NCBI GenBank assembly: GCA_900708905.1
Contig: CAADRB010000001.1
Span: forward strand, 6,835,956-6,899,955
DNA length: 64,000 bases
Source: Hymenolepis diminuta
Lineage: Eukaryota; Platyhelminthes; Cestoda; Cyclophyllidea; Hymenolepididae
Direction: 5' to 3'
The position numbers and the translations under genes were made by a program. Numbering within the stretch: position 1 is the stretch's first letter; each line of letters opens with the position of its first letter. The notes below the pieces were generated by a model that ran no database searches, had not been told where the DNA came from, and saw only the letters and a list, made by a program, of their open reading frames with translations. Shown piece by piece: positions 1-13,874 of the stretch.

Positions 1-479
1 TGCACACTATCAGAAGAGCAGGTTAGATGTCTGATTTTTATCTCAGGACTTTAGATGAAGATCTGGTTACCACTAAAACTCCTCTGTTAAAACTCATAGA
101 GAAAACCCTAAAGTGGAGCTACATGAAGTGGTTGGAGAAGTAGTTAAGATGGGGAATCTCACTTGTAATTCAGTTCTCATTGATTCTGATGCCATGCCCA
201 CGCCTTTGGTGCACAATATGTATGCATCTATGCCTCACTCCGCACACTTTGTGGCACAGTCCAGTTGTTCCGTCGGACAGAAATCGACTTCATCTGATTC
301 ATGCTGCTGAGGTTGGCATTCGCTCAGCAACGCCGATTCAAGCAGTGTCGGTGTAAACAGTTCCCAAGGGTTGGAAATAAAGAAGGCAGTTGCCCACAGG
401 CCTTCCAGAGCTCCCGATTCATCCAACAACACCATAACCAAAACTAGTTAGGGTAAAAATCAGAGAACTTTCCACCTAA

Positions 480-3250
480 AGAAGCATTGCTATGATCCTA
501 AACCAAAATACCTCAGATCGAAGGGTCTCTTGGTTACTTTCTGTATCGACACCAAGCCTAGCCAAAAATATGTGACTCTACAGCTCAATGGGAATTATGT
601 TCGTCGAAAACAAGATATAACCATAATCTCAAAGGAAGCTGTGAAAATCATTTGTCGCTCAAAACTAGAACCAGTCGCCCTATCTGCAATCAGCGGTCTT
701 TGCGGGCCTGTCACAGACATAGGAAAAGTAAGTTGTAATGCAACCTACTGGGACATTAGTATCTTAACAACCCCTTATATAAAAAACTTTCACTTGGATT
801 TGCTTCGTCTCGACCGGCTCGGTCAACTTGGCCATTTGGATCTGCCCATAGATTCTGGCTGCAACTGTGTTCATTCTGATACATCCACATCTTCACTCAC
901 AGCAAAGGCGATGGTCCGCGTTTTCTCGAGGTATTTCGAGAAGGTCTTGGTATATTTACAATCACGCTAAGCCGACATTAAAACTGTTGCCGAATGCTTC
1001 TGTTCTTCTGTCCTTTACCGCAAGTTCCACTGGCAGCCTTGTCTACGGTGGACGAAGAACTGAAGTGTTTGGAACAGAGAGGCATTTTAGAACTTCATTC
1101 CTGTTTAAAATCGGCTACAATTATTGCTATTGTTCGGGAAACAAATAGAAATCTCCAGTAGTGCACTAACTTCCCTATCGGCTTAATTTTGCCTTGGAGC
1201 TCACTTGTTATCTACTGCCAGTTCTTGATGACATCTTCTACATACTTGATTGGTGGTAAATGCCCGACAAAGTTTGATTTAGCATTGGATCACTTGCAAA
1301 TTTTAGTTGCATCAGAGTCACGAGAGCCATTGATTATTGATACACATCGTGGCCTATACCGATATACCATACTTGAATTCGTATCATGGTAGCACTTGCT
1401 ATTTTCTAATAAATAATGAATACAATGACATGGAGACTCCGTTACTACTGCATACCTAGACGAAGCAATTATTGTAGGTCACTCTCAGCAAGGACTTCAA
1501 AAACGTTTTATCGCACTTCCATCGAATTCAGGAATATGACTTCCATCTTCGAGTCGAGAAATATACTTTCCTTATAGTCTCTATTAAGTACCTAGGATGT
1601 ATCTTTGATGGTGATCCAGAAAACCTCGTAAAATCACGGAAATGACACGGACTGCCGAAGTAGCCACATAACGTTCCTTTCTGGATCTCATCAGCTGCAA
1701 CACCACGATATTGCATAATATTCGGGCCCAGCTAAATGAGTTGCAGAAAGGAGATGTCAATTACGAGAATCTGAAGAAAATGCTCGATTCTAATATTCCG
1801 CTTTCTCATTACAACCCGAATCTACCAGTCCTCGTGGCTGCAGATACTCGAACTATGGCGCTGATGTGACCATCTTTCATGCCTTTTCCCCAAAGGTTCA
1901 GACAAGGCTGTTGTTCATGCTTTTCGAAATCTCATCACGGTTGAAAGAACTATGGTCAGATTGAAAGGGAATCCTTGACCGTCATTTTTATTTTGAATTA
2001 GTGCATGACTTCTTATACAGTCGGCACTTCACACTACTAAGTNGATTCAAAAAGAGTACTCCAGTTTTCACTACAAGCCGGCTTCAGCGCTGGTCGACCA
2101 GCTCTGTTCACTATGATTCATTCCGACACTGAATATCGGCACACAACAGAATTTAGACAAGCTGGAAGTCTTTCTCGTCTCACCAATAATCAGAAGTGTC
2201 CTGATAAGGAAATTATCATTTCAAGTTTGACTGTGGAGGACTATACGCAAAGCACATTATTGGATGCCGGATGCAAACTTCCAACAGGTCCAAGTGATAT
2301 ACAAGGCGCGAGAGCTAAAGATTCTGTGCTGAAGAAGGCCATGACATATGTTCGCACTGAATGGCTAAAATCAAGCCAAATGTGCAAAGTCCTACAACAT
2401 TGCACACGACGTGATGATCTGTTTGTGGTGAATTCATGCTTAATGTTTGCAGATTGTGTCGTCATTCCTTCAGTACACAAACGAGGTGTATTGTATTGCA
2501 ATAGATCAGTAGCAGTTATCTGGCTGTAAGTCGCATGAAATCGAGTGGGAGAACACTTACATTCCGGCCTGGAATTGACATTGGGATAATGGCAGTTGTC
2601 CAAAGATATTCATGACGCCATCAACTATCTAAGCTTCCTCCACACCAGGCGCCTATTTCGTGATCTAAAACTCCTGTTCCACGGTCTCGTATACGCTCGG
2701 ACTTTGCTGGACCTATTAATGGTCTCTCACATTCTGTTGTGGTAGATTAGCACTCAAAATGTCCCGAAGGCTTCCCATTTAAGTCCTCAACAATCACCTT
2801 GTTGATCGACAGTCTTCGCCATGCATTTTCAATTCGAGGACTACAAGAGACCATATTTACCAATATTTGTATCTAATTCTCTTCTGCTCTCTTTCAAGAC
2901 TTTTGCTCGTGCAACATCATCCACGCCTAATCTTCCCCACGTTATCCTCGATCAGATGGCCATACACAGCAGTTCTTTGATACTTCAGAAGTCACGTGGG
3001 TAGAATACAACAGTAGAAATTCTTGACGTTTTTTTTTATCAAACGACGCCACATCCAGAGTTGTATGTCTGCAGTCCTGCCAAAACTTGCATGGGGCGAA
3101 AACCCATTGTGGGGTGATCCACAATGACCACTTCAACAGATATCAATCTTCTCTAGTTCATTTTCACACACCTGGAGGACTCCTTCGACCGATACAGCAG
3201 TTTACAAAGACGGACTGACGCTTTTCTTAGCCACTACCAGGACACAATCT
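480..3250 (+). mobile_element. Decayed Ty3/gypsy retrotransposon pol region
   Basis: Pieces of a Ty3/gypsy polyprotein can be read in order on the + strand, but in several frames with many stops. An aspartic-protease-like stretch lies near 530-760, with the catalytic Asp region altered. The reverse transcriptase start is near 1000-1110, containing the family-typical TVDEELKCLEQRGILE. Further RT palm pieces lie at 1190-1390, and the RT/RNase H connection with a HYNPNLPVLVAADT-like segment near 1500-1880. RNase H pieces (RRHFTL..., TSRLQRW) lie at 1980-2100, the integrase zinc-binding region near 2290-2560, and integrase core pieces near 2620-3250. No open frame covers more than about 146 codons and no flanking LTR pair was recognised. 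One ambiguous base (n) occurs at 2043. This is a dead copy; calling it Ty3/gypsy is confident, the subfamily (CsRn1-like) is a guess. Confidence 0.85.
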
Positions 3251-5427
3251 GAACTCACAGTTCTAATCGGAAAGACATTTCAAATACTCCAACTTCGGTC
3301 TCCACTTCCACCCGATCCCCTTCTCCTTGCCCCACTTTTAGTCCCTTATAATATTATTTCGATATTACCCTTTAATTGTAGATATAACATCTACCGAAAT
3401 GCATGCGATGACAGAGAATAGGGTGACCTTTAGAGACTCTCATTTTACCACGTCTTTCACGACCACCAGTTTCATGAACTCTGACATAACTAATCTGCAC
3501 TTTGACCATGCGCTAACTACGCGCTGTACGACACACGAAATATTGTTTCGCCTTCGAATAACCCATAACTAGCTTTCGATACGCCAGAAAGCTGATAACT
3601 ATAAATGGAAATTACTAATCCTTATGTAGTGCAACTTTTACACAGTCGATTTCAAAACTGGACCCAAACCAATCAAACACCCTCAAATATCGCAGGTCCA
3701 AGGAATCTGGGAAAATTAGCTGCGAGCGAGGACTCTCCAATTTCAAAAATAGCCTCGCACTTTGCAATTATCCAAAATTCAAATCGAAGCTGATCGGTGT
3801 AAACTCCTCTTTTCAACTGGCAGTGATGCAGAAGCGTTAACTGGTCATTTATTTTATATCCTCTGGTATAAAAACTAGAGTAAATGTTCCATTCCTTCTA
3901 TGTTTGGACGTATCCATTCGTTACAGAACTGTCCATTTGGCCCCGATTCCCCCCACCCTTCCCCACTCCCCACTCAATTCTAAAGTCCAAAAGAACAGAA
4001 GTTCACAGAGGGTGGATGTGATAGCCGATCACACCGATTAACGAATGTCATTATGGTGACGGTCAAAAGCGACTTCATTAATCAAAGAGACTAAAACGCT
4101 GTTCCTCCGTTGAAATGAAGTTTAAGTAATACTTTGCTTCCTACAGCCAGAAAATGAAAATGTACTTTTGTTCCCCTTTCCGTTTGAAAATGGTGTCGGA
4201 GAACACTGTGGGCTTTCCAAAAACCCGACAAAATGGACAAAGGGAGGCTGTCAAGAGGCAACTTCAGGAAATCAAAGAATATCACTTCATTCGAATTTTG
4301 GATTCTGATGACACATCATTTACTAAAGGGGCAGTACACGCTTCGAAATCCAACTTTTATAAATGGTGACCTGGATTGCGGCAGTTGACTGCCTACCAGC
4401 GTCGAGTGCCTCCTGACCGGATTTTAATCAAGAGCGGTTGGTCCTCCCACTTCAATTCATTTTCCTCTCTTCCAATGATTGAGGAAGCAAACTGTTCCAA
4501 CATCATTTTGAGCAGCTTTCAGTCATAACTTAGCAGGGATGAAATCGCTAAATATTTGAGGTAGCAGAGCTCTGTAAGCTCTGTTCGCTAAATGCCAATT
4601 GACCAATCCTTAGAAGTTGAATTGTGAGATCATAAAAGGTTACATTAACACCTTCAATTATCACAGAGCTCGATGAGGAAAAAGTTTTCCAACGCTGATC
4701 TCGGGTAGAGTGTAGTGACATGAAACCTCTGCCTCCCTCCTATTAGCCAGACTTAATCACTGTGGGTTGCTATTCCGATGGGCATATCCGACCTATTATA
4801 TCCGAATTCGAAAGAGAGCAAGTTAAATCGAGTGATTTCAGAAATGTCATCGTGCAGATGGCAATCTAAAAGTATAAAGTGCAACATTGGTGAGTAATCA
4901 AGACGAGACAGGTGTTAACAGAGTTTTGACGTTTTAGTGCCCGCATAGACAGTCGCGTTATCTAATGAAAGTCAACAGAGGTCCCTTCTACAGACTAATG
5001 TTTGACCCCTGCCCTGTTATGAGAGGGACTTGCAATATTTCCTCCTCCAGGACAAGTGCTATTCGGTTTGTACAATGACGCATTCTTAATATTTCACAAG
5101 TTAAATTTTAACGAATCTTGGTCAGCTCTCAGCGTCACTGAACGGAACTTAAATCTCAATATTTTGGCCATTTTGTCTTCCGATAATGTTCACAACCTTC
5201 ACTTTAAACAAGCAGCACTGGCTCAATGATCCGCAGTGTTAAGGTGCGCGAGAAACGAAAATTGTGTGCAACCAACCAAGCTCAAGTATCATATGACAAA
5301 ATTGGGCCACAAGTGGGGTACACCTTCTTCAACAAATTTTTCTTCAATTCACAGAATTTGAACAATATTCCAAAGAGAGTGCACTAAAATGGAAAGATCG
5401 TGGATGATAGGTGAATTCCCAAATGTG
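3251..5427. other. Intergenic stretch, no gene recognised
   Basis: No convincing coding exon was found between the retrotransposon remnant and the last exon of the transporter gene. Open frames of 62-71 codons here (for example near 3605 and 4154) match nothing I recognise and lack supporting splice structure. A short dispersed repeat, annotated separately, lies near 4741-4794. Confidence 0.5.
4741..4794. repeat. Dispersed short repeat, copy 1
   Basis: The segment TTAGCCAGACTTAATCACTG and the following GGGCAT...CCGACC recur, diverged, near 7803 and 8080. Read on the minus strand the unit has a GTCGG-(A/G)...GATGCCC block followed by a CAGTG-TTAAGTCTGGC block, reminiscent of Pol III promoter boxes but in the wrong order for an intact tRNA. 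Probably a fragment of a short interspersed element. Confidence 0.4.
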
Positions 5428-8400
5428 TCAGCTTTTGGTGACAGTGACGGGTAATTCTGGTTGTTGTGGTGTCTTCTGACCTCCCAAACTGTAAAGAACG
5501 GTTGCGCCAATCACAGCCAGCGTACCGATTGCGAAGTACCTACAAAGAAAGACTCCCTACTCATTTCATTTAAGTAGAATGCATAGTAGCCAACTATTAG
5601 CATTAAATCAAATAATGTTAAGATGCGCTTCCAAATTACACTACTCGACTACACAAGTAACGTATAACTACCAATTGGGTTCGAAGTCGCCGAGGACATA
5701 GTATGAGGCAAGGCAAGACAGAATTATGGAGATTGACGTGGAGAAAACTTTGAGAATGTTGTCTGCATACTTGATCACTACGGCAATGAGGAGACCGCCA
5801 ACAGATTGAAGGATTATAACAAAGACGACAAGGAAGTTGTAGCCTCGGAAGAAACCGTCTCGCATGACTGTCTTCCCGTCAGTCAGAAATACACCGGCAA
5901 ATGCGAGTATCGCTCCCCAGAAGCCTAAAGAGAAATAATGGGATGCAATTTTGAAGAACAGATAAACAGAATTATCTCCTCTCATTACTTGGAATGTTGT
6001 TTAATGTTCAAATTATAACAAAAGAGTGGCTTCCGGAATTTTAAGGAATAATCGTGGTGTAATATTGTTGATGAAGGCGACCTTTCATTGGCCTGTCACC
6101 TTAACACATATTTTCGTGATACATACCTCTATGAACACGCTGATACATTTTATTAAGTTTGCAAGTCCCTCGGATATATGAAAACATAATCTTCACTTAA
6201 TTCATCTAATAGGTAGATAGGAATGTTTTAACGTGCACAGAGAACATGATATAGAACCACTCTGCCGACATGACGATGAGACCCTCACGTCATCAAAATA
6301 GCAATTCACAGCATGACTAGGTTGACCACCATTCATCGATGAGTCCCTTGCCTTATCCCTCATATTACGCCACACTGCACATGCGCAGCTGGTTCAGTAT
6401 TCCCATTCGATCACAGTGCAGCTCTATGATATAAGAAGTTGCCAAAGCACGCCAATAAATTTCACGGAGCGAACGCAGTCCTGTCTTCTCTCTCTCTCCC
6501 CCTTCAGGTCTAAGTCAACCGTACTTGTAAGCACCTAGATCATTGCGGGAGCAGTTAGCCTTTTAGCATTGCTACGGTATCAAATGTGTTTCGCAACAAA
6601 ATCCTACTAACGTCTGTCGTTTAGCACATTTCACGATCAAAATTATTTCTATCTACGAAACTACATTTTGTCCAGCACCTCAAATGCCAAGAAAGTGCAA
6701 ACATATGTTTCCGAAGTCTCGCTAACGATATATACAATGGTTATCATAAGAAGCGGGCCTTAAAGCTCTAAAATTTGACAGATATGATAGAGACATCAAA
6801 TTCAGTGTCCGTATTACCAGATAACTTCAAATTAAGCCACGCCTAATTCAAATCAACTTACGCGCTATAAACTGATCAACAAGCTCTGTACATGACGCTC
6901 ATAGATTTACATAGAAATTTAGCGGTCGAGTCATAGGGCCATAAAGGACGTTACTGTGGCTTCGTGAACGAAAAACCGAAATATTTTCATGGATGATGAG
7001 AATTACGAGGAGTGCACAGAGGGTCATCCTTCAATATTAATAAAAGATAGATTTGAATTCATTTAAATTTCTCTACAGTTTTCAATTTGTCAAAATGGCT
7101 TAATTTATCATTCATATTAGCAACACTCCAGCGTTCAATTAGTGGAAGCTGCTAAAAGGTCATTAGGTCAAATAGAGATAAAGGTTTAGTCTACACCTTG
7201 CTGTATTTCTCTGTTATTCTAGAATGAATGCGCAGTTTACGAAGTCAGAGGTCACCGGTTCACTTCTCATCAGTGCACATCCGGTAAGCCGAATGGCCAA
7301 CCGCACTGGCTAAGATGGATAATAAAGGGGATGGCAGAATTCGGGATTTTCGCTAGTGACTATGGTGCCATACTTTAAAATATCTCAATTTAATAGAATT
7401 ATTTGCTGATATCGGATTGCAGATATGCAATAGTACGTCTGAGGTCACCGGCTTAGATGAAATTACGTGCAAAATCGAGCGGTAACGCACTTCAGTACCA
7501 ATGAGTTATAAGGCTAATTCTAGCGCAATAAGGCTTGCCATTCACTTAATCAAAATTCCTTCCATAAATGAATCGCACTGTCGGAGGTAAGAAAACGTGA
7601 GCAAACGAAATGACTATTTATACGAGTTAAGTACCAGCTACAAATACAAGGAAATGTTAGCCAACTTATATAATATTGAGAAAACAAAGGTATGGATTCA
7701 CGAAATTTCCAAGCCCAAACGGGAGAGCGTTTTACGACCCTCAGCTTGGATAGGGGTGGCATTATGGAGCCTCTCTATTGGGAAGCACGAATTCTGACAC
7801 CTTCATCGGCTAGACTTAACCACTGCGGTTGACTACTTCTCTCAGTGAGTGTGCATCAGTGGGCATCGAACTCCTGACATACCATGACGAACAACTCAAG
7901 TAAATATACTGGTCAACTTGCACTGCATATCGAGGACATGAATCCTCCCAGTTATCAAGCCTGCAGATTTAATTTTGCTCCTTATGAAAACATCGAAAAC
8001 GCTGCGCTTCTAGAAGACACATAAATCAAGACTCCTGGCACCATGACGTCATTATATTGCCCTATTCGTTCCTTCCTTCATTAGCCATAACTGAACCACT
8101 GCCAGTTCGCATGATCGAGGCGCATATCACACGATTAAAATTGATTATGGGTAATAATAACAACATTATCGTGAGTAAAATAAACAAACTTCTCAGGAAT
8201 GCGCTACATTTTGCAAAATAAAGGCGTGACTGATACCAAAGTAAGGGGGAGATGTAGGGAGAAAAAAGAGATGGGGATTGTTTTATGCCACATCTGCAAA
8301 AGTCGGGCTATCTGCATGCAAACATGAAATTCAATTACAACCACTGAATATCTTTATCAGCTGTGTGATAAAAAGCTTTTGTACTTGCGCTTACTGCTAC

Positions 8401-10804
8401 CCTTAAAACATACATGAGTCGATTTGTTTATCATATGGTCTGCGTGTGATAAGTGAACACCCAAGGGAACTTAATCCAATTTGTATCACGACTCAATTAT
8501 TTACGCGGTGAGTTCAAAAAGTGGCATCAGACATAAAGTGTGCGTGAGATACACGATGAACGCAAGAAGTACATAAAAGTTGGATTTAACTTGAAGGAAA
8601 TATTTAAATTATGAATTTTAAATTCCATTAACGGAAGATATATTATATATAAAAGATGACCTCACTGCTAATACCCTCAAAGATCACAAATGACCGTCTG
8701 AAGTTTTGAAAAAGGAGAGAAGTTTGGAAGTCACCTGCAATTCTTGGCAAATTTAAACGAAGGCGTGAATAGAAGCGGCATTTATAAAGGAAAATATGCT
8801 CAATCTCAGCTGAAGAAACAAATGGCGACTAACTGTACTCATATTAACTGATCGACGAATAAGCGAGCGTTATCTGTTCGTTTTCATTCTTGTAGAAGTC
8901 AGTGGTACTCACTAGAGGGTTGTTGTAACCGAGAGTCTTTTATTCCTCAATACTGGAATTGAATAACTAAATCAAAGCCTGTCTGCCTAAATAATGTTGT
9001 CTTCCACTACAGGTTTGTTACTGCCTCAGTTTATTGAAGAAAACAACTTTCTTTCTCCACTAGGTGCTCATAGAATGGATACCAAAAAATCTTACCGACT
9101 CAACCGATTTAATGGATAATTTGAAACAGTCGTTTAGGGAGACTACGCTACATTACCAGCGGATTTTATGCTCCACGTTTTCGGAGGGCTTTAAAACGAA
9201 GAGAGCTGTAAATCTCAGATGAATAATGACAAACTGTATTAATACAATATCTGCACTTTAAAACGGCCACTTTTCAATCGATTCGAACCATAATTATGTA
9301 TCACTAGGTCATCATGGCTAAATCAAAGGGGTGTGGAATAAACTGTATCCTTGAAAAGCATTAAGACAGTTCAACATCGTGCTTACCATTTAAACTCATT
9401 GGCACATCTTAAAATTTCACTCATTTCGTGGGTTTTAATAAAAAAATAGGCGGAATCGAAAGGAAGCGGCCTTAGAGATATGTGGGCAAAGCTTAATCAT
9501 GTAAAAGATGGGGAATCCCAAGTTCTATGTTTGCAGCAACTGATCAGTTAGTGATACACATCGTTCTTGAAATTTATCTAAATTACTACGTCACAAAAAT
9601 AGACAGCACATACAAAAAATTACACAATTTCTAACAAAAAAGGCTCAGATGCCAGTCAATATCGTTAATACCTGTATGCCAACGCATACCAATTTAAGTA
9701 TTGAATATTGCTGAATTGGCTTTCTTCTGACACTCCGCTTACGAGAACGCGAAGAGGAAACGACCGAATATTACGACCATAAATGGCACCAAGAAGCACA
9801 ACTCACCAAGTTGGATGTTTCGAATCCAAATAGAAGGTTTGGTGTATTTCATGAGTTTCTCAAAGAAAACTCCGGCGAATCCACTGGAAAGACTGGCAAG
9901 AATAACAGCTATTAATCCCAGCCAAGAATTCTGTTCTTTCAATGCTTGAGCTGCAGAGTCTGAAGGCGTATTTGCGGATGGAGCCAACTACAATTAGGTG
10001 AAAACTTATTTCAGTTGGAAGTAGAGCTAAGACAAGCGAGAACAAAAAGGTAAGCTTAGCCAGACTCGCATGAGTATTAAAGCTGTATGCGCACCTGGTC
10101 ATATCGAAAAATAAGGAGCGACATACGCTAATCAACGAAACGGACCGATAACTTGCGCACAACTGCAAGTGTACTCAAACTTTTATAAAAACAAAATTCG
10201 TGATTATAAAATCGCATTTGCTCTTTAATAGTACTTTAGGCAATATAAAACAGATACGCTCATGGATATTTACCAATCAAAGTGGCACAACATGTTAATA
10301 AGTAGTATGTACCTGAACGAAGGCGACACCCACAATGAGGATTACAAGAGAAAGCCACTGAGCAGGAGTGATTTTTTTATGCAACATCAACACCATAAAC
10401 ATTGCCGTAGTGAGAATTTTCAGTTGATATGTGATTTGATAAGTAGCAGCATCGAGGTTCGACAAAGCGACGTAAAGAAGATTGTTCTGAATGGTATAAA
10501 GACCAGCTGGAATGCCAAGTTTAAGCAGCTCCTTCGGAGCTGAGAAAAGTTCCCTCTCTAGCTCTTCACGTGTACTTTCAAGAGATTGTTCATTTTGGAT
10601 AAAAACGGCACAGAAACAGAATACAACCTTCATGACCTCAGAACAGAAGACGGCAGTGGAAGTCAAGTAGAGACTTTCAACAGGATTTGTTGGAGAAGGC
10701 AGACGCGTGTAACGCATCAACAGCACCAATGCGGTAGTTTGAACAGTTAGAAACACAAGACTAAGCACCTTAAGTCTCTTTTGATAGTCCACAGTAGACG
10801 CCAT
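5428..10804 (-). CDS. SLC35A: Nucleotide-sugar transporter, SLC35A family (UDP-galactose / UDP-GlcNAc type)
   Basis: Multi-pass Golgi membrane protein expected to exchange a UDP-sugar for UMP and so supply lumenal glycosyltransferases. Four exons by splice sites and phase: 10313-10804, 9807-9987, 5672-5924 and 5428-5539, total 1038 bp or 345 residues, a normal length for the family. The N-terminus MASTVDYQKRLKVLSLVF leads into the first membrane helix. Family motifs visible are IQNNLLYVALSNLDAATYQI and QLKILTTAMF in exon 1, GFAGVFFEKLMK and WIRNIQLG/FWG across exons 2-3, and GYNFLVVFVIILQSVGGL plus VVIKYADNILKVFSTSISI in exon 3. The ATG at 10802-10804 is the family-typical start. Intron 2 is 3.9 kb; the others are 325 and 132 bp. 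Which UDP-sugar is carried (SLC35A2 or A3 type) cannot be decided from sequence alone. Confidence 0.92.
7803..7878. repeat. Dispersed short repeat, copy 2
   Basis: TCGGCTAGACTTAACCACTG followed by a GGGCATCGAACTCCTGAC block matches the copy near 4741, with an extra stretch between the blocks. On the minus strand it contains GAGTTCGATGCCC, similar to a Pol III B box. It lies inside the transporter intron. Confidence 0.4.
8080..8130. repeat. Dispersed short repeat, copy 3
   Basis: TTAGCCATAACTGAACCACTG with a downstream GATCGAGGCGCATATCAC block is a third, more diverged copy of the unit seen near 4741 and 7803. It is in the same orientation as the other two. Confidence 0.3.
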
Positions 10805-13800
10805 TGCTCTAATTAAATAAATATTTTATAAGTTACCTCAAATACTTTATCGAAAATTAAATAGAGCATATCTCAGATACTGGATTTATTAAAAATGCTT
10901 GCGTATTTCATAAAAATAGACGAATAGTTCAAAATACTAAGCACCTAACGAACAATCAAAACTAAATTACAGATTAAAAGCAGCAACATACAACAATATT
11001 AATGATATTGTCAGCATTCTCTAAACGTACCGACGACCCATTACCAGAGGAAAAGAGACTCAATTTATCCGCTGTTACGAGTGTATCCTTCAGCCTACTT
11101 GGAAATTACATAATTCTGTTAAACACATGCACTCAATCTATAAAAAATGAAATGCTATTATAGTTTAAGATTTAAATTCTTTTAAAAACACCTTCGATAA
11201 ATTAACAATTAAATACCAACTCCGCGGTACAATGTCACCGATTTTTGTATTAGAAATAGTGGATTTATTTAATTTGATATATTGTGTAATTAAATCTACG
11301 AATGAAAGTCGTCTCCGAAAATTTCTGGTGCACAATGCTCTTTTGTGAAATAACGATGATGTTTGATATTTTTCTCTCTTTTGTGAATAATCTGAATAAT
11401 CTTATAAATATCGGGGTTTTGGTGTGAAATCGTGTACAATATTAGAATCGGATATCAACATGCGAATAAATTAAATTAAATTATAAGATCAATGCCCATT
11501 CCTATTCATTCGTTATATTCAGAAGGGTGAACAAAGGATGTGGAGAAGGATTCTCTTTGAAATATACTTCGGTCCGATCAAAATTTTTATCAGAATATAT
11601 ATAATTTATCACTAACTGCATTGGTTTCACGTAAATAGGGAAATTCACATAAGTAGTTGGAACCATACGATAATAAGTTTACATTTCCTTCGATTGTTAA
11701 CAATTATTTACCTATTTAATTACTGAATTTTGCGTAAATAAAGAGGTCAGCCCACCTGCAAATATGTCAGCTCTTATTCTGTAGTAAGTCCTAATTCGAA
11801 ACTTTCACCTACTTGCATGATACTAATGCATGTTGAATACTATCGACCAGCTCTTTCCTAATGATAAAATTCCATTTTATCGCCCTAGGTCATAAATTCA
11901 TTAACCCTTGATTTATAGATAAGTAAATGAATAAGCTATGTAAATATATTTTGGCATTCATTACTGCTCCTTTAACTTGTCTATACTATTCTTTCAAAAA
12001 TGCAATATGTAAGTTCAGGTATAATAATGGTCGAACAATACTTTCTGTTCATGTTTTATTTAAATCAGTCATTGAAAAGAAATAACAAGTATACAATTCT
12101 ACCAGATTGTGTCTGCCGAGACATTTGAAAGATAATTTGGCCAAGTTACCATCTTTAAGGCTGCAGTTGATTAATCTGAAAGTTACCTTTTTGCAGCAAT
12201 TCTAATGAACTCACAATTCGATCGGTCTCCTCTCTTTTTATCATGATAGATGAAACTCAAAACTCTCGAGCCATTTTGTTAAAATGTCTTTGACATTTTA
12301 ACTTGGAATGCATAAATTGTCACTGCTAAGAATACATTCTTTGCCATAATTCAACAATATAGGATATTCAGTAAGATTCCAAAGCTGAATTAGAGATTAT
12401 TATTCTCATATTTGTTTAATCGTGTTGTCTAGTTATTGTATGGCTTCCTCTTCTCGATACACAAAGTTTGGCATAGTTAATTATGTATTGCTCAAAAGTA
12501 GTATAAGTTAACCTAGTTAAGTTATAGCAAAAGTAAATAAAGTAAAAATAATAATTTATGAAATGAACTTCATGAGATAAGATAATGTTCTCTGTGATTT
12601 ATTGGTGAAATAAAGTCATTTCAAACGTCGTCAACCTTGGATAAATTCTTTCGATGGGAGATTTACAAGAGACTGTAGAATAACGGAGGAGGTTAGCCGA
12701 TTAAGAAAACTTACGCTTCAAATATTCTCACTCTTTGTACAAAGTACATTTCAATACAGTCCTCCGCAGCGAGTCCTTTCATATTGCCCGCTAAGGTAAC
12801 GCTACCTGCTACTAACGCGGATGTTCGCTGCATTTTAACACTAAACGTGAGGCGAGTATGAGTAGGAAGCCCATCCCAATGCCGCTAAATTTCCAACTTC
12901 ATTTGAACCCAAATCACGAGAGGAGAGAGTTCCTGAATCCATCTATTCAAGTTAGGTACAAATAAAGCTGTGATTTTGGGGTTAGTCTGACTTATCTTTA
13001 AGGGGCAACTTATTAACAGAAAAGGAAATTGTAACAGTTCTGACCCACAATCATCATTTTATAAAAATATATTTAAAAATTAATAATTCCACGACCAATG
13101 GATTAGCAAAACTACAATCAAAATATGAGAGGTCATTGGCGAAGTAACTTGCCAATGTATCCAGGGTTTCTTTCTTCCTTCCTAAATCCAACAGAGTAGA
13201 TATAATGTGAGAAGTAATAAGCATCAAAACAGGAGGCAGAATAGCATGATTTAATAGATCCGCCTTGTCCTGAACTGTCAGAAAATTTTGGTAACTAATC
13301 CACGTGTTTCTTTATCTTCACTTATCTTTGCATCGAATCAGTCATTACACACATTGATCACCGATTCCTGCATATATTCTTTCCTCAAAACGTGCATATT
13401 TTGTCGAAGGATACCGAAGTGGCACATCTTGGATTTATACGTCGGATTTAATAATATCGCCTCACCGCACCGAAAGTATGCGTTTTGTAGTTTTTGGATA
13501 AATTAAAAGCATCTTTTTTCTTATATCGAACAAATGCTGAGGCAGTAGAATGGGGTTGCCGAACTTGTCCACCTCAACTCTCTTATTCATCCGATTTGGG
13601 AATTACTACTGTATCCTGTTAGTCTTAGTCAGATTGTTAAAGTGGCTTTACTTAGAACCAGAGCTACTTCCAAGCTTTCCAGAAGAGATCAGAGCTAATA
13701 TTTAGGGTATCTATACGTTTTTATCTGTGTTATTTGTGACTCTCTTCCACCGGTTACTGCCAAGTCAAAGGAATAATATTAGAGTATTATTATTGCCTTC

Positions 13801-13874
13801 CAGATTTATTAATATTACGTTATAATTATACATAAATAGATGAAATAGTCAGAAGATTTATGGTCATATCAGCT
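10805..13874. other. AT-rich intergenic stretch, nothing recognised
   Basis: No open frame, splice-bounded exon or RNA gene that I can support. Base composition is strongly AT-rich. The part just upstream of 10804 presumably holds the transporter's 5' UTR and promoter, but no specific element is clear. Confidence 0.5.

Larger units (their letters stand above)
5925..9806 (-). other. Large intron 2 of the SLC35A gene
   Basis: Contains no recognised coding exon. It holds two diverged copies of a short dispersed repeat (near 7803-7878 and 8080-8130). A segment near 6370-6520 has a CCAATAAA signal followed by a (TC)n tract and could be LTR debris, but no termini were identified. Splice dinucleotides at both ends are canonical (GTGAGT at the donor, TTTAG at the acceptor). 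Confidence 0.6.
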
